A stretch of 64,000 nt of DNA from Citrus sinensis (Eukaryota; Streptophyta; Magnoliopsida; Sapindales; Rutaceae): contig NC_068558.1 in assembly GCF_022201045.2 (NCBI RefSeq), positions 7,469,501 through 7,533,500 of the forward strand, in the 5' to 3' direction. The notes beneath the pieces are model-generated. The model ran no database searches. It was not told the origin of the DNA and worked only from the letters and a program-made list of their open reading frames with translations. The translations under genes and the position numbers were made by a program. This document shows positions 20,345 to 32,335 of this stretch, in pieces. The stretch's first letter is position 1. The number at the start of each line of letters is the position of its first letter.

Positions 20345-23300
20345 ATGTCAGCTGAAACGACGGCGTCTGGGTTCCCGTTGGTAGGAATCGACGATGTTGA
20401 TGACTACATTTGGGTGAATTTTCCTGAATTTTCGACCTTTTTTTTTCTTTTTTTTGTTGTTTTAGTTAGCGTTTGGATTCTGAGAAAGTTTAATTTCTGT
20501 GGCCAATGAGAAAATGCAGTGACAGCGAAATAATGTGAAGTTTTTTTAATCCTTTAATTAATTTTGCATTGTAGGTATTTTCCTGCGTTTTCTCAGAAGC
20601 CAAACAGCGTATTCATAATTTTTGGCGTCGAAGTTGTTTGTTTTCTTTGTTGACGTCTTTGTTTTGTCTGGTAGCTTTGGAGAGCTTGTGTAAAGACAAG
20701 GGTTTAAATTAGGTTGATTTCATTTGTTTTTCAGTTTAGTTTCCACTTGGTTGCTGAGGAATCCAAATTTTTTAAGAAATACGGCATATGATTAATGTGT
20801 ATCTTGTTGTTTAAGTTTCTTCAAACTAATAATATGAGAGAAAATACTTGCTAATTTTATCTAAACTGATACATTATTAATATGATAAAATTGAAAATGT
20901 TATTGATGACCTCAGCTTCAAGTTTTGTGAATACTTGCATTGGATTGGTTGAGAGAGTGAAGTTACCTGTTTTTATAGCTTCAAATAGAGCGTGTGGTGG
21001 ACGTCAATTTTGTTTATATTTTATTCTTACTGCTTTCACCTTTCTTAGAAGCTGAATGGAGTATTTATCTCGTTGCAGTTGTGTGTATTCTTGAAAACTG
21101 ATGACTGTGTTTGGAAATCTCATGTAATGAATGTCATTTGAAATTCAGGCAAATGAAGGAGAAGGATCATTGCCATGGGACAGATATACTCATGTTTTTG
21201 ATCTGGTACAAAAAGGAAACCGGGCGTTCCGAGAAAGTAATTTTGAAGAGGTGAGGACTTAGCCTAAGATGTGGTCTATTTAGTTTTGAATGCTTTCCGG
21301 TGCAATTTGATAAAACTGCTTCTGTTTTATGGTTCTTTTCATTTGGGAATTTGAAAAGAATAGGGAGCAAGGGTGTGGGGGATTTTAGTATTTTGGGTAG
21401 ATTCAGTTGCTTAATTACTTTTCTTGTTTAGGCAATCAGTAATTACTCTAGAGCCAATAACATCAAACCTGGTGATCCTATTGTTCTTGGCAACAGAAGT
21501 TCTGCTTATATCAGGTTCTAATTTTCTACCCTTTTTTTTTCCAATGGTAAATGTGATACAGAGTTCAATATTTCGATACTGTTTTTTGTTAGTCGTATGA
21601 TTGCGTAATCACAAGTGGATGAGTTTTGATCTAATTCAATTTTTCTGATGAATTTGTTGCAATGGAAATATTATCTTTTATCCAGGATCAGTCAATTCCT
21701 GAAACACAGACCTCCATCAGCTTCAGAATATAGACCATTGAACGGTTTGGATCCTACGACACATGCAGAAGTATGTCTTCTTGCCATCTCCTTTATATAA
21801 TTCACAGTTTCTTTCTTAATTTATAACTAGTAAATTGTTAACAAGTTGTTTCACATTATTTCAGCTTGCTCTAAAGGATGCTGAGAAGCTACTCAATCTT
21901 CAGAGTAATTCAATGAAATCACACCTCCTAAAGGCCAATGCCCTCATTTTGGTGAGAATAGGATTCCATTTATTGATTTGTTTACTTTCTCAAGTTGAAG
22001 AGAAGATGTAAGGTCTCAGCTAATGTGTTTGGGAGACCTGTCTATTAGTAATACCCTTGCCAGTTGAGCCTCAAAATGTGCTACTTGGTCAAATTCCAAC
22101 TTACATAAGTTACATTAGCCATTAGGTTTGACATTTTTAGGATAATTTGGTTGCCCAAGAAAGCTGTCCATATTAACTGTGATTAATCATGGTTGATTTT
22201 GTGGTGACATGAGTAAAATCAATTATCTAAAAGGAGGTAATTCCCTTGCTGCTGGGGGATGTTGTACTAAGTTGGGAGTAAGAACAGGATGAGAATCAAA
22301 TAGGAGCAAAGAGGTAATAGATGAGATTTTAAGACCACAGTTCTGTTAGGGCTTGATAAGTTTGCCTCAGCATTAGTTATATTGCAAAGGGGCTGGGGTA
22401 GCTCCAAACCAAGCCTGGCCAGATTTCATGTTGGGCTGAAACTTCTCAGCCCAAACCAATTTTAGTTCAGAAGGTTTCATCATAACTATGACAGATTACT
22501 GGGTTGGGCTGTTTGAATTTATTGCTCTGTGCAACATGCTCAAGTAATGTGATATGTAAGTGTGCATTTGTGCATATTGTCTTTGTCACATCATTTAATT
22601 TTTTTTTTAAATTGCAGTTGGAAAGATATGACATGGCCCGAGATGCTATTCTTTCAGGCCTGCAAGTTGATCCTTTTAGGTAATATATCTGTTAATTCAT
22701 CCAGTCGTCTTTCTTTTTTTTTAAATACTTTACTTTTCTAATTTTTTTAGAAGTTTTGATATTTTGTGGATCTTTCTATATAGTTTGTTTGAAATGTGGC
22801 TACAGATATTCCGTTGACTGATGTCATTAGTGTTTGCTTTTGTTAACATGTAGTAATCCTCTCCAAGCTTCTCTACAGAATTTGGAGAGGACAACTGCCA
22901 GTTTGATTGGGAGGAGAATTCATGGGACACCAGAACGTACAGATGACTTTGATTGCACACTTTGTCTGAAGCTGTTGTATGAACCTATTACAACCCCTTG
23001 TGGGCATTCCTTTTGCCGATCATGTCTATTTCAGTCAATGGATCGTGGTAAATATTCTTCATATGATGATTCTATGTCTTATTGATGCCTTGAGATCACT
23101 TAATTTACATATTTACTAACATTGTATTTGAAATATTAGGTAACAAATGTCCATTGTGCCGAGCAGTTCTTTTTATTACTCCTCGGACATGTGCCGTCAG
23201 GTGAGTTTCTTACATGATAATGTTGTAAAATTCTTGCATCAGGAGTGTAATAAGGGAAGAGCTCTGCTCTGACCTATGCTGTTTGCATTGGCATATGTAC

Positions 23301-26300
23301 TTGGTCCAGGAGTCCAGGGTCTTTGCCAGTGAGAACTAGGTGGTAGCATAACTAATACGTGGTGGTAGCATTTAAGTTGTGCTAAAACTGATATTATGAT
23401 TGGGTAAGTAGGACAAGGCACAGTGCAAACATAAAGGAGCCTTAAATCTTAAATTGGATATGATATCTTTTTTGGTGGGACCCTCATAATCTTTGTCCTG
23501 ATACCATGCGTGATGTGCTATGCAATGTAGTACAAGTTATTGAGCATGTAAGCAGCTTCTTTTTTCCAAAGTTAGTCTTTCCATGATTTCTTGTTATGGC
23601 CTTTCAAAAGTCTCAAAGCATGTCACTTACACTTTTGATATATTTGTTTATTTTTTCTGACATTATAATAATTTTACTCGGTTTACCAGTGTGACACTAA
23701 ACAGCATCATACAGAAGAATTTCCCTGAGGAATATGCTGAAAGGAAGTCTGAACATGATAGTTTGATCAACTTCGGCGTTGATCTGATGCCTTTATTTGT
23801 TATGGATGTTGTTATTCCATGTCAGAGGTTTCCACTCCACATATTTGAACCGCGCTACAGACTTATGGTGAGTTGTCATGTGGTGTTAATTAACTTTTGG
23901 CTTCCATATGTTCTCTTTGACAAAATCAAGAAAGCTGTTCATGGAACGACTCTCATGGATTACAAAGTGCTCTGATACAAGATGTTTTTTGGAAGTAGCA
24001 AGAGAAGAGATTTCCACTGTTCCCATAGATCATATTCTATTAGGATTCAACACCTCAACGTATCATTTTTAGTTTGTTACCCCTTAGATATTGGTACTCC
24101 TTTTTTTTTTCTTTTTTCTTTTAACAATTCTAGTTGACAAAATATGATGAAGTAATAGCACTCGCATTATGTATTTCTTTTGGCTTAATTACTGTGTGGT
24201 CTTGTGTTCTATTAACTTGCTGTTTGTATGTCTTAACATAATCGACAACATTCAGTCAACGCAGAAAACTGGTTTTTATTGATCTCAAAAGCTAATTAGG
24301 ATTACAGTTGGCTGTTTATTCAGTTGACACTTGCAGCTGAATAAGAAAAATAAAATTTTATAATCAGCGGCAGTGGGATGAATGGATAAATTCCTGGTAA
24401 TTAATAAGTGGCCTTGCTAGAGTAATCTGAACTTCGAATTATATTATTATGTTATTCTAATTTTTGTGTTCTTGCTCAACAGGTGAGAAGAATAATGGAG
24501 GGAAATCATCGTATGGGAATGGTAGATTTTTACCTTTTCGTTCACATATTATGATGTGTCAGGTGTACCAAAATTCCCTCATTATTGGTTGGTGTAATTT
24601 GTTTATAATTGTGTAGGTCATCATTGATCCTACAACAGGTTCTGTTGCTGATTTTGCTTGTGAAGTGGAGATCACTGAGTAGGTGTTGGGTCCATTTCTA
24701 CTTCCTCTCCTTTCTAAAGTACTCTATTACATTCTTAAGTGTTTTTTGTGCTAAACATTAGTTTCGATTTTTCCTCTGTAACATTCACTTTTTTTTTCTT
24801 CGTCCAGGTGTGAACCACTTCCAGATGGACGGTTTGTTTTAGAGGTGAATTATGATCTGTGCATTCTATATATATTTATATTTTTCTTTTCTTTTTTCCA
24901 ATTTTATATTTGAAGTAGCAGTGATTTTCCTTTGGCATAATAACACAAATTTATGCTATTTCATGCAGATTGAAAGTCGTCGAAGATTTCGGATCCTTCG
25001 ATCTTGGGATCAAGATGGGTGAGTGCTATGATCACATAAGAATAGGAATTTTGTGCTGCCCTGGCTTATATTTGTTCAAATATTTGGTTTTATGAGTTAG
25101 GCTTCACCCTTATCAAATTTTATATGCAGATATCGTGTTGCAGAGATTGAATGGGTTCAGGATATACATCCAGAAGGGGTTGAAGACAGAGCAGATGTAA
25201 GTTTGCTGTCATTCTAAGTTTCTTTTTTGTTTTTCTTTTAAATTCTTTACCAATTGAATACGCCGTATGCATGATGGTTGTGTAGGGTGTCAATAAACTG
25301 TAAACTGAAGGTAATACTTGTTTGTTAATGGTACTGATGTGTTCAACATTTCCCTGAGGCTTAAAACATGGATCAATCTTCTAATGGGGCTCCTATTTTG
25401 TCTCCAAATCATTTACAGCGTTTTTAGGGAATAGTTACTAGGTTTTCAAATTGCTTTTGCTGAGGCTGCAGTTGTGCTATTTATTCTGTAGTAATTAACA
25501 GTAGCTTAAAGCCAATGTGTAAGCAAACTTAGAGAAATATGGACTAGTATATTACAGTAGGGATCTATGACTTTAATTATTTCCGTGAACCTTGGAAGTT
25601 CATTTTGTCCCAAACAGCACATGCATCAGAAAAGACTTAAGCATAAGCATAGGTGCTGTCTCTTATCCTCACTTTATTGACTCCATTATTGATTTGGATG
25701 CTTACAGTTACAGGATTTGACCAATAATGCAGCAGAATATGCTCGGTTATGGTTAAGGAGAGAGAAAGAATCAGCCCGACAAGGTAAAATTTTAAGTGAG
25801 CATCTCATGAGGATGAGCCATTTACGTTCTGTTTGGCCTTCCATTTTTTGGTGGGTATCCAAGGTCTATTTGCCCATTCTTCCAATGAATTTTTTTTTTT
25901 TTTGGTTTTTGGAAGAATACACACACACATATCTCTCCACTTGAATTGCCTATACACAGACTCAAATAATTCCCCACACACCCAAACACAAAGCCCCCCC
26001 CCCCCGCCCCGCGCGGGGTTTCATGTATATTCATTTTGCATTCTCATGAAAGACGGTGGTGAATTTTGTATACAGACCGACGAAGACTCGAGAAACTCCT
26101 TAATGTGGAAGTGATGATGCCCCCATCACAAGATCCTGAACGCTTCAGTTTCTGGGTATGCTTCAAAACCTGCTTATGTTATTGTACAATTTAGTTCTGA
26201 CTTATTCCTGAGTGTTAGCATGTCTTGGCTGCAGCTTGCTACCTTATCTGACCGAAGGCCTTCAGAAAGATTAGAACTCCTCCGCATAAGAGATACAAGA

Positions 26301-26614
26301 GAGGTATGAACCAATTTAACCCCCTTGCAACCCAAGAAAGCATCGTAATAGTAGGAAGGGGCAGCGTCTCCATGATTGTGTCTGTAGCTCTCGGTGACTG
26401 AATCTACTACCCAAGTTTCTAGTGATATTCTTGCTGCTGAACTGTTTGGACACATCATAGACTGATCAGTAATATTTAGTCATTGCTTGATTTCATCAAG
26501 TTTCATCTTCATTTATTATTTTTGAACTAATTATTCCGTCAGCATCTTTTGCAGAGGATAAGACGAGGGCTGATATTTCTGAGAGCAGAAGAACAAGGCT
26601 GCAGATTGCAATGA
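20345..26614 (+). CDS. TPR, RING and LON-substrate-binding domain protein (LONRF-like)
   Basis: Eighteen exons: 20345-20413, 21149-21250, 21432-21514, 21686-21770, 21865-21951, 22618-22679, 22854-23047, 23140-23200, 23690-23867, 24483-24521, 24617-24678, 24808-24844, 24969-25018, 25130-25196, 25708-25783, 26076-26155, 26235-26303, 26555-26614. Every junction keeps frame; product 486 residues. Order: TPR-like helices (about 38-160; [20 protein letters not shown]), C3HC4 RING (197-236; [20 protein letters not shown]), then the N-terminal substrate-binding domain of Lon proteases (about 278-480; [20 protein letters not shown]). The protease part is absent, as in animal LONRF proteins, so it is probably a cytosolic or nuclear E3 ubiquitin ligase. 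An in-frame ATG at 20321 would add eight residues. The exon 15 acceptor could also fall six bases later (CAG|TTACAG|). Confidence 0.92.
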
Positions 26615-27836
26615 CAAGAGCTGTGTAATTGTTGTTTGTATTCTTTTTTCCAGAAACAAAAGAAAGAAATATAAATTATTTATACAAAACAGTTCAATAT
26701 TCTTTGGTCCACGTGATGAAGTTTGTGGATCCATATTTTTTGTTGTAACAAACAGTTATACCCAATATTCATCAGTAATAACAAAAGCCAAAGTGAATTT
26801 TCTGAAACTATCCAGTAATATGGAATCTGAAAGAAATGAATGTGAATCAACCCATCTTGTTGTGGACACCATGTAACGTCGGTCACTACCAGGGTGGAAG
26901 AAACATTGAAAGTTCACTTTGGGTATAACTGATGTATACCGCTAGATTTTCTTGTTGTACCTCCTCAGGTACGGAAGCCGTGCTGCCGTGTCCACGCTCA
27001 CAGTAATCGGCAATGCCACAAACTACTTCAGAAATTATGGATTGTGAACTGAGAACATAAATTCGTACACTAAAATTTCTATGGATAGTTTTTTATACAC
27101 GTGATATCACATAAAACACTTTCGTCTTTGTATTGTAATTTTATAAGCGCACACAAAGACAATAGCGTTATTATTCTTTTATATGCAGTATCTATATCGA
27201 CATCCGCACCAGAGGTAGACTATATGTATGAAGATTTGTTCTATGATATATTGCAACATAAAAATAGAGCGATTTTATTTGGGCTTTATACCTTATTTGT
27301 TCCCTACTAAATTGGAACTGATTAAGGAAGGATTGGCAAAGCAGTAGATAGACAGACACGCTTGGAGCTTCGAAGATAGTTTGGTAGTTACGATAAAACA
27401 CAAACGCGTATAAGATTAAAAAGCTTTTGGGGTCCAACGCACAACTCGCTTTTAGTTTCAAAATCTTCTCCAAATCCAAATTTTATTTTTGCATTTCTTT
27501 TATAATAATAACAAAAATTAAAAAGATTCCCGCTACTACGGACGTAACATGTCCTCACGTCCTTTCTTACTTGCACCCAACTATCTTCTATTCTTTCTTC
27601 TTCTTCTTCTTGATCCCTTTAAACCATTTTAGTTCATGCGAATTCCGCCGAAACCCTCGTTCAGTTACTCCCTCTTAAACACCTCCAAAATCTTTCAATC
27701 TTTTCTCAGCTTTCTTTCTTGCCCCTCAATTCACTATGCCCACTTGTTCACCCTCACACCAAAGTTAGTAACGTCTCCCCCGCTCCCCACAAATTTTCTT
27801 GATCACAAAATACCCAAAAAACAGAAGGAAAAAAAA
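26615..27836. other. Intergenic and ERULUS-like promoter/5' UTR
   Basis: Spacer between two same-strand genes. A pyrimidine-rich stretch (27590-27760) precedes the kinase start and is probably its 5' UTR. I see no RNA gene or transposon. Confidence 0.5.
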
Positions 27837-30491
27837 ATGTTATTGGGAGGAGACAACAACAATTCTAGCCCTTTTTCACGGCCTTCTGGTTTCTCCTCCT
27901 TTCTTTTCCTTTCCTTTCTCCTTTCCTTTACCACCTTCGCAGTCTGCGTCCGCGCAGAGTCTCCTCCTTCCTCTTCTCCCTCCTCCTCTCCGTCAACATA
28001 CTCGCCCCGCGATAATTACCTTATCGATTGTGGTTCCGGTTCATCTGAACAAACCAGCCTCGACGATGGCCGGACTTTTAAATCCGACCACGAGTCGTCG
28101 AGTTACTTGTCCACCAAGGAAGATATAGAAACTTCCGTTGATTCGATTCCTGTAAAGGCTAAGTCTTCCCCTTGTCCCTCAGCTTATCCTTTATATCGGT
28201 CGGCTAGAATTTTTACCGGTGAGTCGAGATACAGGTTCTTCATTTCTCAACCGGGACCCCATTGGGTCCGTCTCCATTTTTACCCGGTGCCTCACTCTTC
28301 AATCAAACTAACCGACGCCGTTTTCACCGTCCAGACCGATAAGTTTGTGCTCTTGCATGACTTTTCCATCGGGAACACCACGTCATTGGTTTTCAAAGAG
28401 TATCTCATTAACATAACGGGGAGACTCTCCATTATTTTCAAGCCTCATAAAGATTCTCACGCATTCATCAACGCCATCGAAGTTGTTTCAGCTCCTGGTT
28501 CAATCATATCCGATGCAGCATCTACAGTTGCTCCGCGTGACACGTTTACCGGCCTGTCTAACTTCGCTTTTGAAGTATCATACAGGTTGAATGTAGGAGG
28601 GCCATTGGTGACTCCGAAAAATGATACATTGTCGAGAACATGGCTGTCCGATGAGGCCTATAATGCTTTCCCGGAAGGGTCCGAAGCTGTATCTGTTGAG
28701 CCGAAAAATGTCCATTATCCTGATGGTGGGGCCACTCCCTATATTGCTCCCAATTGGGTTTACGCGAGCGCTCAAAAGATGAAGGAAGCTCAGGTGATGC
28801 AGCCCAATTTCAATCTCACTTGGAAGATGAGTGTTGATCCGAGTTTCTCTTATTTGATCAGATTTCATTTTTGTGACATCGTGAGCAAGAGCCTTAATGA
28901 TTTGCTCTTCAATGTGTATATAAACGAGTTCATGGCTGCTTCATCCCTCGATCTTTCAAGCCTCACCAATGCTCTCTCCACAGCTTATTATAAGGACTTT
29001 GTGTTGAATGCGACGGCCGTCAAGAATGATTCCATTACTGTTCAGGTTGGGCCCGCTTCCAATGCTCAATCGAGCTTGCCCAATGCAATTCTTAACGGAT
29101 TGGAGGTCATAAAGCTGAGCAACGAAGCGGGGAGCTTTGATGGTTTGTTTGCTGTTGATGGGACATATAAGGGAGACGCGGGGACTAAAATGAAAATTGT
29201 TGCGGGAGTTGGGCTGCTAATGGGGGTGACAGCAATTGTGTTTCTTGGAATTGTTTTCGTTCGGTGGCAAAGGAGACCTCATGATTGGGACAAACGGAAG
29301 AGTTTCTCATCGTGGTTGCTCCCTCTACACAGCACCAAAACGAGTTTCTTGTCAAGTAAGAGCAGCTCTCGAAGGTCAAGCCTATTTGGCTCTCGCAAGA
29401 GCAAGAGTGGTTACTCTGGTTTATTCTCTAATCAGGGCCTTGGCCGATTCTTTACCTTCACGGAACTTCAGAATGCAACTCAAAATTTCGATGAGAATGC
29501 TGTGATTGGCGTTGGTGGGTTCGGAAAAGTTTACATTGGGGTGCTGGAAGATGGAAACAAAGTTGCTATAAAGCGAGGCAATCCAGGATCGGAACAAGGG
29601 ATAAATGAGTTTCAAACGGAGATACAAATGCTCTCCAAGCTCAGGCATCGTCACCTCGTGTCACTTATTGGCTTCTGTGATGAACAATCGGAGATGATTC
29701 TTGTTTACGAGTACATGGCAAACGGGCCATTTCGTGATCACCTCTATGGCACGAATCAACCTCCTCTGTCTTGGAAACAAAGGCTTGAAATTTGCATTGG
29801 CTCAGCTCGCGGACTGCATTATCTCCACACCGGGGCGGCGCAGGGGATCATTCATCGTGATGTGAAGACTACAAATATCCTTCTTGATGAAAATTTGGTT
29901 GCGAAAGTTGCTGATTTTGGCTTATCCAAGGCTGCACCGATGGACCGAGGGTACGTTAGCACGGCTGTGAAGGGCAGCTTTGGATACCTTGATCCTGAAT
30001 ACTTCAGAAGGCAACAGCTTACAGAGAAATCCGATGTTTACTCTTTTGGGGTTGTGTTATTTGAAGTCTTATGCGCAAGGCCTGTCATAAACCCGAAGCT
30101 GCCAAGGGAACAAGTTAGTTTAGCCGAGTGGGCATTGCAATGTCACAGAAAGGGCATACTTGAGAAGATAATTGATCCCGTTATTGCTGAGACAATTTGC
30201 AAAGAGTCTCTGCGGAAGTATGTGGAAGCCGCGGAGAAATGCTTAGCGGAATATGGAGTTGATAGGCCTGGAATGGGAGATGTGTTGTGGAATTTAGAAT
30301 ATGCAATGCAGCTACAAGAGGCATCTACGCAAATCGATCATCCAGAAGATAAGAGTGCAAATCTTATTGCTTTGGATAAACCGTGTGAAAATTTGTCAAG
30401 AGAGGACCTAGCTGTCGCTGTTAGTGATAATTCCGAAATAGCAGCCGGTTCTTCATTATTTTCTCCTGTTGGTAAAGTTCGGGGAAGGTGA
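27837..30491 (+). CDS. ERU: CrRLK1L malectin-like receptor kinase, ERULUS-like
   Basis: Intronless, 884 residues from ATG 27837 (A at -3). The frame stays open to an ATG at 27636, but the chosen start is followed at once by a signal-peptide-like hydrophobic stretch (FLFLSFLLSFTTFAVCVRA) ending in a Ser/Pro-rich linker. Residues about 55-430 are the tandem malectin-like ectodomain, about 453-475 a membrane span, and about 550-825 a Ser/Thr kinase with GVGGFGKV, the ATP-binding Lys near 579, HRDVKTTN (Asp near 675) and DFG (Asp near 693). The kinase tail (EAAEKCLAEYGVDRPGMGDV) is closest, from memory, to Arabidopsis At5g61350, ERULUS/CAP1, which controls root-hair tip growth, with BUPS1/2 as near relatives. 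It sits at the plasma membrane and presumably senses wall state or RALF-type ligands. Confidence 0.93.
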   Translation: MLLGGDNNNSSPFSRPSGFSSFLFLSFLLSFTTFAVCVRAESPPSSSPSSSPSTYSPRDNYLIDCGSGSSEQTSLDDGRTFKSDHESSSYLSTKEDIETSVDSIPVKAKSSPCPSAYPLYRSARIFTGESRYRFFISQPGPHWVRLHFYPVPHSSIKLTDAVFTVQTDKFVLLHDFSIGNTTSLVFKEYLINITGRLSIIFKPHKDSHAFINAIEVVSAPGSIISDAASTVAPRDTFTGLSNFAFEVSYRLNVGGPLVTPKNDTLSRTWLSDEAYNAFPEGSEAVSVEPKNVHYPDGGATPYIAPNWVYASAQKMKEAQVMQPNFNLTWKMSVDPSFSYLIRFHFCDIVSKSLNDLLFNVYINEFMAASSLDLSSLTNALSTAYYKDFVLNATAVKNDSITVQVGPASNAQSSLPNAILNGLEVIKLSNEAGSFDGLFAVDGTYKGDAGTKMKIVAGVGLLMGVTAIVFLGIVFVRWQRRPHDWDKRKSFSSWLLPLHSTKTSFLSSKSSSRRSSLFGSRKSKSGYSGLFSNQGLGRFFTFTELQNATQNFDENAVIGVGGFGKVYIGVLEDGNKVAIKRGNPGSEQGINEFQTEIQMLSKLRHRHLVSLIGFCDEQSEMILVYEYMANGPFRDHLYGTNQPPLSWKQRLEICIGSARGLHYLHTGAAQGIIHRDVKTTNILLDENLVAKVADFGLSKAAPMDRGYVSTAVKGSFGYLDPEYFRRQQLTEKSDVYSFGVVLFEVLCARPVINPKLPREQVSLAEWALQCHRKGILEKIIDPVIAETICKESLRKYVEAAEKCLAEYGVDRPGMGDVLWNLEYAMQLQEASTQIDHPEDKSANLIALDKPCENLSREDLAVAVSDNSEIAAGSSLFSPVGKVRGR

Positions 30492-31388
30492 AGCCACTGG
30501 TAAAAGAACTTACTAGAAACTGAAATTTCCCATTTCAGTTTGCAAGAGATCTTCACAAGAGGAAAGATCAAATGCATTTGGCCTTTCAGTACTTGTGCTT
30601 GGAGATTTTCTTTTGAAGCTCCAGGGCCGATGATCACAACATCTTGTTTTGATCTGATCTAGAAAGCCTTCTCGGTTGAAGCTCCACATGTTTATGGAGT
30701 TTTGACAGGATGATAAATTAGTCGTGATGTGGTTACTTTTTTTTTTTTTGCCTTTTTTGATTTATCACTTCATCTGTGTATTATTATCATATTGTTTATA
30801 AATCCAGGAGGTAACTTCTAATCCCCAGTTGTGTTTTATAGCTTTTCGTAACTTTTTTTCTTTCCCCTTGCGGCTTATGAAAAATTTTGCACGACTAATT
30901 GCTTCAGAAATGAAAATAACAATAATAAGAGATCTGTTTATTGCCGAGGCTTGATTTATACAACAACAAAATACTAAATATTAAGGACTAACCTGACTCG
31001 TCAGAATCTTGGTGACAAAAAACCGTGATGTAATAGTATATAGCGGAGAAAATTTGCAATTTTCCTTCGTGATATGGCTCGTTAATCTTATGTAAAGATT
31101 GTGGGCTCAAATTGACTTGAGATATATCATATGATTATTTGTGTTCAATTTTTGTGTGTTTGTTAATCGTGTCAAATTTAAATTTAGAATTAAACGTTTA
31201 TGACACTATTAATTTAACTTATCTTTTATTTACTAAAGATATATTATTATATGCTATTTAATTATTCTTTTATTACAGTGATAATCCAACTTATCTTTTA
31301 TTCAGTAAATATATATTAATTATATGCCATCTAATTATAATTAAATTATCCACTCATTAAAGACACTTTGAAGAAATGAGTCAACAGT
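30492..31388. other. 3' flank of the receptor kinase gene
   Basis: Contains the likely 3' UTR (to about 30850) and AT-rich spacer. A short diverged tandem repeat of about 70 bp (ACTTATCTTTTATT...TATATTA) spans roughly 31216-31345. No gene seen. Confidence 0.5.
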
Positions 31389-31594
31389 TAAGATGTGTTT
31401 ACTAATTAATAATCTGAATGGGTTAGAATCAAAATGGGCTGAAATCGAAATGGAAAATGAGAATAATAATAAATTGTTTACTTTAATTGTGGGAATCGGG
31501 ATCGGAATTGGGATGAACTATTTTGTCATTAATGTGTTTACTTCATTTTGCAATTGGAATGAATTGTTATGAATTACTAAACTGACATTAATTG

Positions 31595-31639
<45 letters not shown>

Positions 31640-31820
31640 AAAAGGTATAAAATAAGAATTTTAAAATTTAAATAGGGATAATATGATTACCGTAGGAAAT
31701 AGGATTTTCATTCCCACATCTGCATGAAAATGGAAACTTTAATAATCATTTTTAATTTTAAGTGAGGTCTACTACTTTAATTCTCATTCTATCATCGTTT
31801 AGGTAAGTAAACACATCTTA
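31389..31820. mobile_element. MITE with 14-bp perfect inverted ends
   Basis: TAAGATGTGTTTAC (31389-31402) and its exact complement GTAAACACATCTTA (31807-31820) bound 432 bp of AT-rich, non-coding DNA containing an (ATT)n microsatellite. If the element proper is AGATG...CATCT, the flanking dinucleotide on both sides is TA, as for Tc1/mariner (Stowaway-like) insertions. The superfamily is uncertain. Confidence 0.6.
31595..31638. repeat. (ATT)n microsatellite
   Basis: Uninterrupted ATT/TTA repeats of about 44 bases inside the MITE at 31389-31820. Confidence 0.95.
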
Positions 31821-32335
31821 TCAAAAAAAAAAAGAGCAAGTAAACACATCATTAATTTCCAACACTCCATTAATATCAATCAATTGATAAATAATGGATA
31901 GACTGTTGAATAAATTTAAATTTTAAAATATTTATAAAGATTGAGAAAATTTTTAGCAGATGAATGATAATGTTTCTCTCTTTTTCTTTTCTTTTTTCCT
32001 TCCCTAAATTGGAATTTTGCCGGTGGAAAACTAAAAGAGGGCAATTTGGGAGCCGTAGCTAAGTGTATGATGTGATTGGTTTGCATCGGATCGAGTTCAA
32101 ACAAAGCAACCCATATTTGCTTTGCTTGTTTTTCTCCCGCTGACCCCCTGCTCGCTGCGCAGTTATTTATAATTAAAACTACTTTTGCTTCCACCAAAAA
32201 AACGGTTTTCATAGAACACTTTGAACCTCTTAACCCAACAACACCCCGTGGCTGGCACTTTACGCGAGCCTCTCGCTTCTCTCTTTCAACTACACCGTGA
32301 AAAGCAAAACATAAAATAAAAATTAAAAAAAAAAA

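Noticed and set aside
29236-29505. Alternative-frame ORFs inside the receptor kinase gene
   Set aside because: They are shadows of the 884-residue frame with full kinase and malectin signatures.
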